Shown: positions 15,212 through 22,786 of the stretch, piece by piece
How positions within the stretch are numbered: the stretch's first letter is position 1
Layout: each line of letters begins with the position of its first letter
Origin: JAHIEZ01 sp964598275
GTDB lineage: Bacteria; Patescibacteriota; Microgenomatia; UBA12405
Length of the DNA: 64,000 nucleotides
Direction of reading: 5' to 3'
Assembly (NCBI GenBank): GCA_964598275.1
Contig: CAZRAZ010000001.1
Coordinates: forward strand, 6,619 to 70,618
The notes under the pieces: model-generated
The model's database searches: none
What the model saw: only the letters and a program-made list of their open reading frames with translations
Told to the model about the DNA's origin: nothing
Translations under genes and position numbers: made by a program

Positions 15212-16086
15212 TCGGAGTCGGAGCCGGCGGTGAAGGGTTTCTGGCAACGGGGACAGAAAAAGGCGGAACGACCAGAAATGGTGATTTTTCTGATGAGGGT
15301 AGAACAAGCAAAACAGGGCTTTCTTAGTCTTTGATAGACTCTGAAATTATATTGATTTTGGCCGGGGGTGCCGTCGGGGCGGATATACCGGTTATCACGG
15401 GCAGTAGAACCACCGGCCTTAATTGACTGACGAATGATTTTTAGAAGATGGAGGTGGAGTTTTTTAGATTTAGCGAAAGAAATTTTATTGGCGGACGTGA
15501 GAGGGTGAATGGCGGCCAGAAACAAGGCGTCATTGGCATAGATGTTGCCAATACCGGCAAAACGGTTTTGATCGTGGAGAAGGCTTTTGACGGGGCGGGA
15601 AGAGGTTTGTAACTGACGATAGAAATAGAGAGGGGTAAATTTTTTGGAAAGAAGATCGGGACTAAGTTTTGATTGAAATTGTTTGACTTCTTGAAGAGAA
15701 AGAAGGCGAATCCAGCCAAATTTGCGCATGTCGTTGAAGAAAAGTTTGGAGTGGTTAGAAAAAGAAAAAATAAAGCGGGTGTGAGAATGGGGTAACTTAA
15801 GCTGGTTTTGTTTTGGTGTGGGGTGTCCAAGAATAGTGGTGTATGAATCACGATAGACCAGCTGGCCGGTCATTTTGAGATGGATCAAAAGGATAAAATC
15901 GTTTGCAAGGTAAATTGAGAGCTGTTTGCCAAGGCGAGAAAGTTTGGCGATTTTTTGATCAATAATAAATTTGGGATCACCTTGAAAAGATTTAGAATTG
16001 AGGATGTCTAGTTTGGCAACAGTTTGACCAACAAGTTTGGGGGTAAGAAATTGACGGATAACTTCGACTTCGGGAAGTTCAGGCAT
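15208..16086 (-). CDS. mutM: Formamidopyrimidine-DNA glycosylase
   Basis: A 292-aa Fpg/MutM enzyme that excises 8-oxoguanine and formamidopyrimidines and cuts the abasic site. After Met removal the catalytic Pro-Glu is exposed (MPELPEVEVIR), fixing the start at ATG 16086 rather than the upstream TTG-type frame start. The beta-elimination Lys lies in LIHLKMTGQL. The helix-two-turn-helix region includes AGIGNIYANDALF, and the C-terminal zinc finger is intact (CFAC...FCPRC) with the catalytic Arg in SGRSAFFCPRC. A TATACT box (16092-16097, minus strand) ends 5 nt before the ATG. Confidence 0.95.
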   Translation of the reverse strand: MPELPEVEVIRQFLTPKLVGQTVAKLDILNSKSFQGDPKFIIDQKIAKLSRLGKQLSIYLANDFILLIHLKMTGQLVYRDSYTTILGHPTPKQNQLKLPHSHTRFIFSFSNHSKLFFNDMRKFGWIRLLSLQEVKQFQSKLSPDLLSKKFTPLYFYRQLQTSSRPVKSLLHDQNRFAGIGNIYANDALFLAAIHPLTSANKISFAKSKKLHLHLLKIIRQSIKAGGSTARDNRYIRPDGTPGQNQYNFRVYQRLRKPCFACSTLIRKITISGRSAFFCPRCQKPFTAGSDSD

Positions 16087-16182
16087 GAGAGAGTATAGCA
16101 AGGAGGAACTTTGAGGATTAATTTCCCGAGGTGTCTAGCTAACTCACTCCGGAGGTGGGTTTGAAGAGGGTGGGTTGAAAGC

Positions 16183-16389
16183 TTATAGTGTTGATTTTGG
16201 GAGGGTTTTTTGTGTAAGTGTATATTTTTGTATTTCAGATAAAAACTGACTGATGAGGTCCGAGGACATCGGACCGAAATACAAAGTTTTAAGTTTGTCT
16301 AGAGAAATCCAGGTAGTGCGTTTAGAAAATGGCGAGAAAAAACACACTTGATCGGGTGGTCCATAGTATATTCTATTGACAAAAAACAC
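16183..16389 (-). pseudogene. Short minus-strand frame, possible gene remnant
   Basis: A 68-codon frame starting with GTG encodes ...CFFSPFSKRTTWISLDKLKTLYFG... The W-I-S-L-D-K-L segment resembles the C-terminal part of Nudix-type hydrolases, but the Nudix box is absent. It underlies the promoter of the divergent gene at 16411. It is probably a decayed fragment, or chance. Confidence 0.25.
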
Positions 16390-16404
16390 CCTATTGACTA
16401 TGAT
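16376..16404 (+). promoter_or_regulatory. Strong sigma-70-type promoter
   Basis: TTGACA (16376-16381), exactly 17 bp, then TATGAT (16399-16404). The ATG of the next gene is 6 nt downstream, so the predicted start site coincides with the start codon and the message should be leaderless. Confidence 0.75.
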
Positions 16405-16410
16405 GGACGC

Positions 16411-16806
16411 ATGGAAAGTCTTACAGGGGTTGGTTCACCAGAAGTTGATCCGAGAATAGATTATGTGAGAGCTAATAGCGAAAGGTGGCAAGATTCTTTG
16501 AGAAAAGCGATTGACGAGTGTGATAATAATGGACAATATCATGGAAGAAGTATTCCTCTTGTTTTTGGGGAAGTTTTAGCTCCATATTTAAGCCCTAGAA
16601 TTACAGATAGGCCGAATCAATTAGTGGCTTTGGGGCTTGACTTTAGAGACACTTTATCTCTTTCGTTTGACGGTGATCAAAGAACGATTGGTACAATGTT
16701 GGCCACAAACATAGTCAGGAGTGGTCGGATAAACGTAAGAGATGTTTTAACTAACTTAAGCGCTTGGATTAGTTCGTGTAGTGGTTCGGGAGAATCTCCT
16801 CAATAG
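16411..16806 (+). CDS. Hypothetical protein
   Basis: A 131-aa soluble, acidic protein starting MESLTGVGSPEVDPRIDYVR. It has no signal peptide, membrane segment or cysteine motif of note, and I recognise no family. The predicted structure is mostly helical, with a Ser/Gly-rich end (SSCSGSGESPQ). The start is fixed by the consensus promoter at 16376-16404. Codon choice is more balanced than the G-rich plus-strand genes around it, and it sits between decayed minus-strand frames, so recent acquisition is likely. It is followed by 207 bp without a convincing gene. Confidence 0.6.
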   Translation: MESLTGVGSPEVDPRIDYVRANSERWQDSLRKAIDECDNNGQYHGRSIPLVFGEVLAPYLSPRITDRPNQLVALGLDFRDTLSLSFDGDQRTIGTMLATNIVRSGRINVRDVLTNLSAWISSCSGSGESPQ

Positions 16807-17013
16807 TTTTTTTTGCTAAGCCAAAAAAAGTATTAGCTTTGTTTGGAGAGATTAGGCGTAAAATGCTAGGGGTTTTGACAGGGGTAAAGACATCGATCTT
16901 GGCAATAAAAACGAAATGGGTTCTAGGAAAAAGAAATTTTGAAAAAGGCGTCGTTTAGGGGAAGAAAAAGAGCAATTGTCTCCATAATAAAAAATTTAAA
17001 TTTATAAATAAAA

Positions 17014-17640
17014 TTATTGTATATTGGCTCGTCCATCACCAAAAACACAAGCATAGTTATCTTCACTGGTTCTTGCATAAAAATAAAATATAATTTCACC
17101 AGTATCCTTCGGTACTCCCACCAGTATAATTAAGTTGTGGTTTAACTCACCTGATGATAGTAACTGACCACGAAGATATACTTTTCCTTCACATAACGGA
17201 GCACTTGGATGAGGTAATTCTCGAACGTTTACACCATTTTCTGCAGTTACTTGGCTAAAAGGTTGACGACTTTCTCTGATAATCCTGACGTCAACCACAG
17301 CTAAACCATTGTTTTGAAGTTTTGTTTTATAAGCTTCTGCTAATTGCCGATCGGTTTCTTTTTGGGCTTCTGTTCTTTGTGCGGCAACAGTAGCCTCAAC
17401 TTGCATCTTTCTTACTTTTATATCACTCTGAACTTGGGGATCTCTGATCGCAGCTTCGGTTTGATGAGTGGCAACGGTTGCTGTCCTGGCGGTAACTGCG
17501 GTTGCTCTAACTTTTAACGCCGTAATGCCAGGATCTTCTATGGGTCTACATCCTGCCAGAGCAGATCCGCCGGCAATAGCGACGGCAATTCCAAACCGAA
17601 TTAGTCTTGAATGTATAATTTCTGCTGCGTTTAAACTCAT
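17014..17640 (-). CDS. Predicted lipoprotein with coiled coil and SH3-like C-terminus
   Basis: A 208-aa exported protein. Residues 1-31 are a signal peptide ending in the lipobox ALAGC (Cys31). Residues about 40-120 are Ala/Thr/Gln-rich with heptad character (KMQVEATVAAQRTEAQKETD), probably a coiled coil. The C-terminus contains ENGVNVRELP...CEGKVYLRGQLLSS, the start of a bacterial SH3-like domain, which in other proteins binds cell-wall material. A TATAGT box (17650-17655, minus strand) ends 9 nt before the ATG. Its composition differs from its neighbours, as with the gene at 16411. Confidence 0.7.
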   Translation of the reverse strand: MSLNAAEIIHSRLIRFGIAVAIAGGSALAGCRPIEDPGITALKVRATAVTARTATVATHQTEAAIRDPQVQSDIKVRKMQVEATVAAQRTEAQKETDRQLAEAYKTKLQNNGLAVVDVRIIRESRQPFSQVTAENGVNVRELPHPSAPLCEGKVYLRGQLLSSGELNHNLIILVGVPKDTGEIIFYFYARTSEDNYACVFGDGRANIQ

Positions 17641-18016
17641 ATATTTTAAACTATAAATTAATACTGTGGTATTTTACAACTTTTCTTTTAGCTTAACAAA
17701 GCGGTTGGTTGTTGTATAGTGTTATATTATAACATATAATATTATTATAAGTTTTTATGCTCAGGTCCAATTGTTTTTTTGTTTGGAAATGGTTTGGATG
17801 GCGCAAGTAATACTGAATAAGTTACGATACAGATGAAATGCTTCCGGCTAACTTTCTGGTAATTGATCTTGGACAGGATCCGGAGGCCAGTGAAACTGCA
17901 ATTTCATCTCTCTCCCGGTCATTGATTTTATTGATTTTTTCATCCCTGATTTTACTTCAGGTGTTCGGATTCGTTTTAGAACTTACTTCTCACACCTCGG
18001 AGGAGTGATTGCATTC
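17641..18016. other. Intergenic stretch, mostly without recognisable genes
   Basis: 376 bp holding the promoter of the minus-strand lipoprotein gene, an AT-only stretch around 17720-17755, a small frame at 17838-18008, and near 17993-18007 one arm of the CCTCGGAGG-type repeat seen again at 37952. No RNA gene or terminator was recognised. Confidence 0.5.
17838..18008 (+). CDS. Possible small membrane protein
   Basis: A 56-codon frame from ATG 17838 encodes an acidic N-terminus (LVIDLGQDPEASETAISSL) and one hydrophobic stretch (SLILLIFSSLILLQVFGFVL), ending SHTSEE. The last codons come from a repeat arm that also supplies the end of the flippase gene at 38007. There is no clear ribosome-binding site. 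It may be a fragment. Confidence 0.22.
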   Translation: MLPANFLVIDLGQDPEASETAISSLSRSLILLIFSSLILLQVFGFVLELTSHTSEE

Positions 18017-18934
18017 TTAAGTTAAGTCGGAGAAGTTGACGGCGGAGATAGAACGGTTTTTGGCCAGACGGGTAAGGGCGACTTTGGTGTCGGCAAAAAT
18101 GTCTTTGATGCTGCTTAAGTTATTGAGGAAAACTTGGGTGTTGGTGACGTAACCCATAAGTAAAATGAGGTCAGAAATGTGTTTTTGACCAACAGAAACG
18201 GTGTAAACCAGATAAAGAAAAATAAGAGAAGAGAAAAAGACAGCTGTACCCTGCAAAAAGTTCCATTCCCAAAAACTCCAATCGCAAAGTTTTTTGAGGT
18301 GGTTTAGAAATTGGCGACGTTCTGTGTCTACCTTATTGTTATCCTGAAGTTGGGCATAGTATTTTTCGGTGTGAATGTTTTGGACGTTTCTTAAGCAGGA
18401 ATAACGCTGTGTAGTATAGATATCAACAAGGTAATAAATGGCAATGTAGGCAATTTCGGCAATAAAAACCCTAAAATCAAGAAAAATAAGAATAATGGGA
18501 GTACTGATAAAAGAAACCAGACCATCAATGCCGGGCTGACGAATAATGGAAAGGGTGTTTCTGACAGCTTCAGAAAAATTTCTGACGGCTTGGATAATCT
18601 GATGACGTTGTTGTTTGTCTTTGGTTTTAATACCGAAAAGCAAAAATTGATGAATGGAAAATTCGATTTTAAAAATAAGATGTTCGAGTTTGTAAATAGA
18701 AATCAGACGGGAATAATTATCTAAAAGTCGAATAAAAAGAATGAATAAAAGATGGTAAAAAAGACGGGCGAGAGAGGCATGATTTTCGAGAAGTTGGATA
18801 GCCTGACTAAAAAGATAGATGCTGTAAAGAGGCAAAAGAGCTGACAAAAAGCGGACAAGATACCAAAAAACAAAAGAACCTTTGCGATCGATCAAGTCGA
18901 GAATGAGGTGAAAAATTTTTTTGTTTTGTTTCAT
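18017..18934 (-). CDS. ABC exporter-type transmembrane protein without an ATPase domain
   Basis: A 305-aa protein with about six membrane helices arranged like the type I ABC exporter transmembrane domain. Helix pairs run around residues 20-75, 140-180 and 245-300, and intracellular loops include a YYAQLQDNNKVDTERR-like segment. The nucleotide-binding domain normally fused behind is missing: the protein stops about 20 residues after helix 6, and no NBD gene is adjacent. It could pair with an ATPase encoded elsewhere, work without one, or be truncated. It is divergent from trxB. Confidence 0.75.
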   Translation of the reverse strand: MKQNKKIFHLILDLIDRKGSFVFWYLVRFLSALLPLYSIYLFSQAIQLLENHASLARLFYHLLFILFIRLLDNYSRLISIYKLEHLIFKIEFSIHQFLLFGIKTKDKQQRHQIIQAVRNFSEAVRNTLSIIRQPGIDGLVSFISTPIILIFLDFRVFIAEIAYIAIYYLVDIYTTQRYSCLRNVQNIHTEKYYAQLQDNNKVDTERRQFLNHLKKLCDWSFWEWNFLQGTAVFFSSLIFLYLVYTVSVGQKHISDLILLMGYVTNTQVFLNNLSSIKDIFADTKVALTRLAKNRSISAVNFSDLT

Positions 18935-18978
18935 AAGACAGTAATTTTAGTATAAACAATTTGCGGTAGAATATGTTT

Positions 18979-19971
18979 ATGGAAAGTCTAAATTACGATA
19001 CTGTAATTATTGGTTCGGGACCGGCGGGGTTAACGGCGGCAATTTATAATGCGCGGGCTGATTTAAAGACTTTAGTGATAGCGGGAGCAGAGCCCGGGGG
19101 TCAATTGGTGATTGCAACTTTGGTGGAAAATTGGCCAGGATTTGCCAAAGGCATAAACGGACCGGAATTGATGATGAACATGCAGGAACAGGTGAAAAAT
19201 CTGGGGGGAGAAGTGAAACAGGGAGAGGTAGAAAGAATAGAAAAAATAAACGAGGGTTTTGAGGTGATGCTGGCGGGAGAAGAAAGAATAAGGACAAAAA
19301 GTGTGATTGTGGCCACGGGAGCGGGAGCCAGATGGCTGGGTTTGCCAAATGAAAAAGAGCTAATAGGCAAAGGCGTGTCGGGCTGCGCTACCTGTGACGG
19401 GATGTTTTATAAAGACAAAGTAGTGGCCATGGTGGGCGGAGGCGATACGGCGGCACAAGAGGCGGTATTTATGACTAAATTTGCCAAAAAGGTGTATTTG
19501 ATTCACCGGCGGGATGAATTGAGAGCCAGCGTGGCAGAACAAAAAAAGGTACTGAATAACCCTAAGGTGGAAATGGTATGGAATACAGAAATAAAAGAAC
19601 TAATAACCAATTACCAAATTCCAAGTATTCCAAACAATAAACAATTACCAAATTCCAATAATCAAATATTAAAAGCAGTAAAGATTAAAAACAATAAGAC
19701 AGGAGAGGAGAAAATTATGGAAGTGGGCGGTTTGTTTGTAGCCATCGGCAGAGTGCCGGCAACAAAGTTTTTGGAAGGATTGGTAGAAATGGACGAAAAC
19801 GGCTTTATAAAAACAAGGACTAATGAAGAATATCCGACGATGACAAATGTGCCGGGGATATTTGCGGCGGGAGATTGCGCCGATTCGGTTTATAAACAGG
19901 CCATTGTGGCGGCGGGCGAAGGATGCAAGGCGGCACTGGAAGTAGAAAGGTGGTTAGAAAGCAGAGATTAA
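18979..19971 (+). CDS. trxB: Thioredoxin-disulfide reductase
   Basis: A 330-aa FAD- and NADPH-dependent reductase that recharges thioredoxin. The FAD motif is VIIGSGPAGLTAAIYNARA, the redox centre is Cys136-Ala-Thr-Cys139 (GCATCDGMFY), the NADPH motif is VAMVGGGDTAAQEA, and the C-terminal FAD motif includes GIFAAGDC. I use ATG 18979, since TAGAAT (18967-18972) ends 6 nt before it; an in-frame ATG at 18973 is the alternative. It is about 20 residues longer than usual because of an Asn/Gln/Pro-rich insert around residues 209-231 (19602-19671) made of AT-rich repeat sequence. The 3' end overlaps the convergent glycosyltransferase by 18 bp. Confidence 0.95.
   Translation: MESLNYDTVIIGSGPAGLTAAIYNARADLKTLVIAGAEPGGQLVIATLVENWPGFAKGINGPELMMNMQEQVKNLGGEVKQGEVERIEKINEGFEVMLAGEERIRTKSVIVATGAGARWLGLPNEKELIGKGVSGCATCDGMFYKDKVVAMVGGGDTAAQEAVFMTKFAKKVYLIHRRDELRASVAEQKKVLNNPKVEMVWNTEIKELITNYQIPSIPNNKQLPNSNNQILKAVKIKNNKTGEEKIMEVGGLFVAIGRVPATKFLEGLVEMDENGFIKTRTNEEYPTMTNVPGIFAAGDCADSVYKQAIVAAGEGCKAALEVERWLESRD
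19602..19671. repeat. AT-rich in-frame insert in trxB
   Basis: Two near copies of ATTACCAAATTCCAA (from 19611 and 19644) within a low-complexity stretch encode an Asn/Gln/Pro-rich loop absent from normal thioredoxin reductases. Similar AAATTCCAAATTAC-type sequence occurs in intergenic DNA at 61095-61120. Confidence 0.6.
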
Positions 19972-21114
19972 GTGGCGGATTTTTTTGACAAAAACGGGTT
20001 TGCCAAATTGACGGGCGCGAAGGCGACAGGCGGCGGGGGTGAGGGTGGAAGAAATACGATTGAATTTTTTGATAGCAAAAACCAGGGAAGTAACGGTGAG
20101 GTCATCGAAGAGAACGCCGGTTTTGCCATCGATAACGGTTTCGGCGGTACCACCGGAATTGTGGCCAATGACAGGACAGCCGTGAGCCATGGCTTCGACA
20201 GGAACAATGCCAAAATCTTCATTGTCAGAACAAAAAATAAAGGCTTTGGCGGTGGACATAAGATTGTTTTTTTGGTCGTTGGTGATTTCGCCCAAAAACT
20301 CGGTGGTGGGGCCAGCTAGTTTTTTAAGTTCAGCTTGGTGACCAGCAAAGTCGCGACCGAAGATTCTTAGAGGTAATTTAAGCTGTTGACAGGCACGGAT
20401 AGCCAAATCGTAGCGTTTGGCCCGAGCCAGACGGCCACCAGTCAGGTAAAAGTTTTTACCTGGAATTTTTAATTTCAAACCCGCCTGCCGGACGGGCAGG
20501 TTTCCAATTTCCAATTTTTTGGGGAGATCGACAGGAGGGTTAATTATTGTTGATGTTTTACGGTAGAATTTTTGGATACGAGAGGCAGTAGTGGCTGAAT
20601 TGGCAATAAATTGATCAACATTTTGAGTGTAAGTAAAATCGAGAAGACGGAAAAAGTGAAAAACGATTTGGGCAAAGAAATTTAAGATAGGGTATTTTTG
20701 GGGATCACGGGCAGTGGCCAAGCCGTAAAGGTAGCGGGGAGGGGTGTGACAATAGCAGATAAGTTTGGAATGGCCTTTGTTTAAAGCATTAGGGAAATAA
20801 GCGCCGGTGGCAGAAGTGATAATAATGTCGTATTGGGAAAAATCAAAAAGACGGAAAGCCAGAGGAGATAAGAAGCGAAGGGGAGAAATAAGGCGAGAAG
20901 CAAGAGGAATAAACCGAAAAAAGCTTTGATGAATCCGGCCTTGCCATTTTTTTTGGAGGCGTAAACGGTGAGGGCCAAAACTTTGGGGACGATAAAGAGA
21001 GGTATAGATGGGAGCATCGGGGAAAATATCGGATAGGGTTTCTAAAACGGATTCGGCGCCGCCATATTCTTTGAGATAGTCGTGAACGAGGGCGATTTTA
21101 GAAGTTTTTGGCAT
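19954..21114 (-). CDS. Family 4 glycosyltransferase
   Basis: A 386-aa GT-B-fold glycosyltransferase for surface polysaccharide or glycolipid assembly. The N-terminus has the characteristic VHDYLKEYGGAESVLETL, in which the GGAE loop contacts the nucleotide sugar. The C-terminal domain has a GGRLARAKRYDLAIRA segment and the donor-binding region SDNEDFGIVPVEAMAHGCPVIG with the E-x7-E motif. Around residues 200-212 the chain is interrupted by NLPVRQAGLKLK, encoded by a GC-rich palindrome (20480-20500) flanked by AT-rich repeats. The acceptor sugar is unknown. The 5' end overlaps the downstream end of the PIN-domain gene, placing it in an operon with that toxin-antitoxin pair. Confidence 0.9.
   Translation of the reverse strand: MPKTSKIALVHDYLKEYGGAESVLETLSDIFPDAPIYTSLYRPQSFGPHRLRLQKKWQGRIHQSFFRFIPLASRLISPLRFLSPLAFRLFDFSQYDIIITSATGAYFPNALNKGHSKLICYCHTPPRYLYGLATARDPQKYPILNFFAQIVFHFFRLLDFTYTQNVDQFIANSATTASRIQKFYRKTSTIINPPVDLPKKLEIGNLPVRQAGLKLKIPGKNFYLTGGRLARAKRYDLAIRACQQLKLPLRIFGRDFAGHQAELKKLAGPTTEFLGEITNDQKNNLMSTAKAFIFCSDNEDFGIVPVEAMAHGCPVIGHNSGGTAETVIDGKTGVLFDDLTVTSLVFAIKKFNRISSTLTPAACRLRARQFGKPVFVKKIRHLISAF
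20480..20500. repeat. GC-rich palindrome inside the glycosyltransferase gene
   Basis: CCTGCC and GGGCAGG arms around a GGAC-like centre form a hairpin inside the coding sequence. It is flanked on both sides by AATTT-type low-complexity DNA (about 20464-20520). It adds an in-frame VRQAG-type peptide. Confidence 0.65.
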
Positions 21115-21508
21115 TTTGGGAAAAAAGAATAAATTTCTCTTTTAATTTTTTGTCAAAAGTGGCAAATTCGGAGATTTTTTTACTATGGGCATAAAAAAAA
21201 TTATATGAATCTTCCAAATCATAATTAAAGCGGGCAAAATTGGCAAGACAAGCTTTTAAAAGTTGCCGTTGGGGTAAAGTAATAAAGTCCATGTTGATGA
21301 TAGCCATTAAAGTTTGAGAAACTAAGTGATGTTTGTGCCCGTAAAGAGAGGACAAAACCCAATAAATCTCAAAAAATACAATAAGAGAGGTGGTTAGTTC
21401 GACCTGCCCGGAAGCGGCCTGGTGAAAAAGCTTTTTAGCCTGACGAAGTTGAATCCGGTTATCTTGGAGAAAGAAACGGAGAAAGAAATTGGTGTCGACA
21501 AAAATCAT
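21098..21508 (-). CDS. PIN-domain ribonuclease toxin (VapC-like)
   Basis: A 136-aa PIN-domain protein. The first acidic residue is in MIFVDTNFFLRF, a Glu lies in VVFFEIYWVLSSL-type sequence, and the C-terminal acidic positions are in YDLEDSYNFFYAHSKKISEFATFDKKL. These are the metal-binding residues of VapC-like endoribonucleases. ATG 21508 overlaps the antitoxin stop (ATGA) and places the DTN motif at the very N-terminus as in the family; the longer upstream frame is rejected. Confidence 0.85.
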   Translation of the reverse strand: MIFVDTNFFLRFFLQDNRIQLRQAKKLFHQAASGQVELTTSLIVFFEIYWVLSSLYGHKHHLVSQTLMAIINMDFITLPQRQLLKACLANFARFNYDLEDSYNFFYAHSKKISEFATFDKKLKEKFILFSQNAKNF

Positions 21509-21774
21509 AATGAAAATTCTTTTTTTGTTTTTTCTTGCCAATATTTTTCTTTGGCTTGAGAAATAAGCTTATCAACGGGTAAGGATCGATATTTCTTAGG
21601 AAGTTTTAATGAACCGGCGAGACGATTGATCATGTCGAAAGCAGACTCCATTTTGATAATACCGTTTTCTTCGGTTAGGATAACTTTTTGTCCTTGGCTT
21701 AGGTTAATTTTTCGAAATAATTCAGCCGGAATAGTGAGCTGTCTTTTGCTGGTAATAGTGGCGGTGTAGGTCAT
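21505..21774 (-). CDS. AbrB/MazE-type antitoxin
   Basis: An 89-aa antitoxin with an N-terminal swapped-hairpin AbrB domain (TATITSKRQLTIPAELFRKI, GQKVILTEENG) and a C-terminal toxin-binding tail. It precedes and overlaps the PIN toxin by 4 bp. A consensus promoter lies directly upstream (21784-21812). Confidence 0.85.
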   Translation of the reverse strand: MTYTATITSKRQLTIPAELFRKINLSQGQKVILTEENGIIKMESAFDMINRLAGSLKLPKKYRSLPVDKLISQAKEKYWQEKTKKEFSL

Positions 21775-21783
21775 AGTAAGGTA

Positions 21784-21812
21784 ATTTTAACAAAGTAAGG
21801 AAAGTTTGTCAA
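21784..21812 (-). promoter_or_regulatory. Promoter of the AbrB/PIN toxin-antitoxin pair
   Basis: On the minus strand TTGACA (21807-21812), 17 bp, TAAAAT (21784-21789), then 9 nt to the ATG. The mRNA would have at most a couple of untranslated bases. Confidence 0.75.
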
Positions 21813-22729
21813 AACAAGGAGGTTTGGGCGGGTTTAAGTTTGGGAGATTGATGAGAAAGGCGGGAAGCCAGAGAACGAAAGTTATAGGATTTAAAAAGGG
21901 AAAGGAGGGGTTTTAAATGGCGGGGACGCCAACGGGCTTTTTTTAAGTTTAGTTTGACAGGGGCATCGTGAACTAATTTGGCAAGTTTACGGGATAAATA
22001 GGCATTGTCTCGATCTTTTTCCAGTTTGGATTGAAAACTAGGTTTGATGTCTTTTAAATGTCGATAAATATTATCGAGATTGCCGTATTGGGAAAGAAGC
22101 TTGGTGGCACTTTTGGGGCCAATACCGGATACCCCCGGATAATTGTCGGAGCTGTCCCCCATTAAAGCTTTTAAATCAACCACCTGGGAAGCTTTGACAC
22201 CAAGTTTGTCGACAACATCTTTGGGACCAAAAATTTGAGTTTGGGAAAGGCCACGAACGGGCATAAAAAGCTCTACTTTGGGAGTGACCAATTGCATTAA
22301 ATCTTTGTCGCCGGTGATGATGGTGACGCGGGAAATTAAGGGTTTTTTGGTTTTTGATGATAGGCGTTTTAGGCCCTGACGGGTAAGGGTGGCGATAAGA
22401 TCGTCAGCTTCGTAACCGCCAAGAGAAAAATTGGGAATGGCGGCCCGGCTAAGACTGTTTTTAAGTTCGGGGAGTTGAACAAGCAGGTTTTTTTCGGCAG
22501 GAGGGCGATTGGCCCGATAAGCCAAATACTCTTGATTTCTGAAAACGGGGCCGGGAGAATCGAGACAAACTAAAACATATTTGGGTTTGAGTTGATCGAT
22601 GGCTGATAAAAGAACCAAATAAAAGCCATAAATTAAATTAACAGGTTGGCCGTTGACGGTAAGGTGAGGAATGGAGTGATAGGCACGATGGGCAACGGCG
22701 TGACCGTCGATTATCAGAAGACGGGACAT
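21809..22729 (-). CDS. 5'-3' exonuclease (PolI N-domain-like)
   Basis: A 306-aa flap/5'-3' exonuclease equivalent to the N-terminal domain of DNA polymerase I. The acidic metal ligands are in LLIIDGHAVAHRAYHS, YVLVCLDSPGPVFRN, SLGGYEADDLIATL and TIITGDKDLMQLV, followed by the helix-hairpin-helix GVSGIGPKSATKLLSQYG. It should remove RNA primers and flaps. ATG 22729 begins at the conserved MSRLLIIDG; the 27 extra codons upstream are a hydrophobic artefact. TATAAT (22736-22741, minus strand) ends 6 nt before it. The divergent T4SS operon starts on the other strand. Confidence 0.93.
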   Translation of the reverse strand: MSRLLIIDGHAVAHRAYHSIPHLTVNGQPVNLIYGFYLVLLSAIDQLKPKYVLVCLDSPGPVFRNQEYLAYRANRPPAEKNLLVQLPELKNSLSRAAIPNFSLGGYEADDLIATLTRQGLKRLSSKTKKPLISRVTIITGDKDLMQLVTPKVELFMPVRGLSQTQIFGPKDVVDKLGVKASQVVDLKALMGDSSDNYPGVSGIGPKSATKLLSQYGNLDNIYRHLKDIKPSFQSKLEKDRDNAYLSRKLAKLVHDAPVKLNLKKARWRPRHLKPLLSLFKSYNFRSLASRLSHQSPKLKPAQTSLF

Positions 22730-22786
22730 ATGGGTATTATAGTAGAAAAGAAAGAAGAAGAGGAAAATAAACTGGTAGAATTGAGT

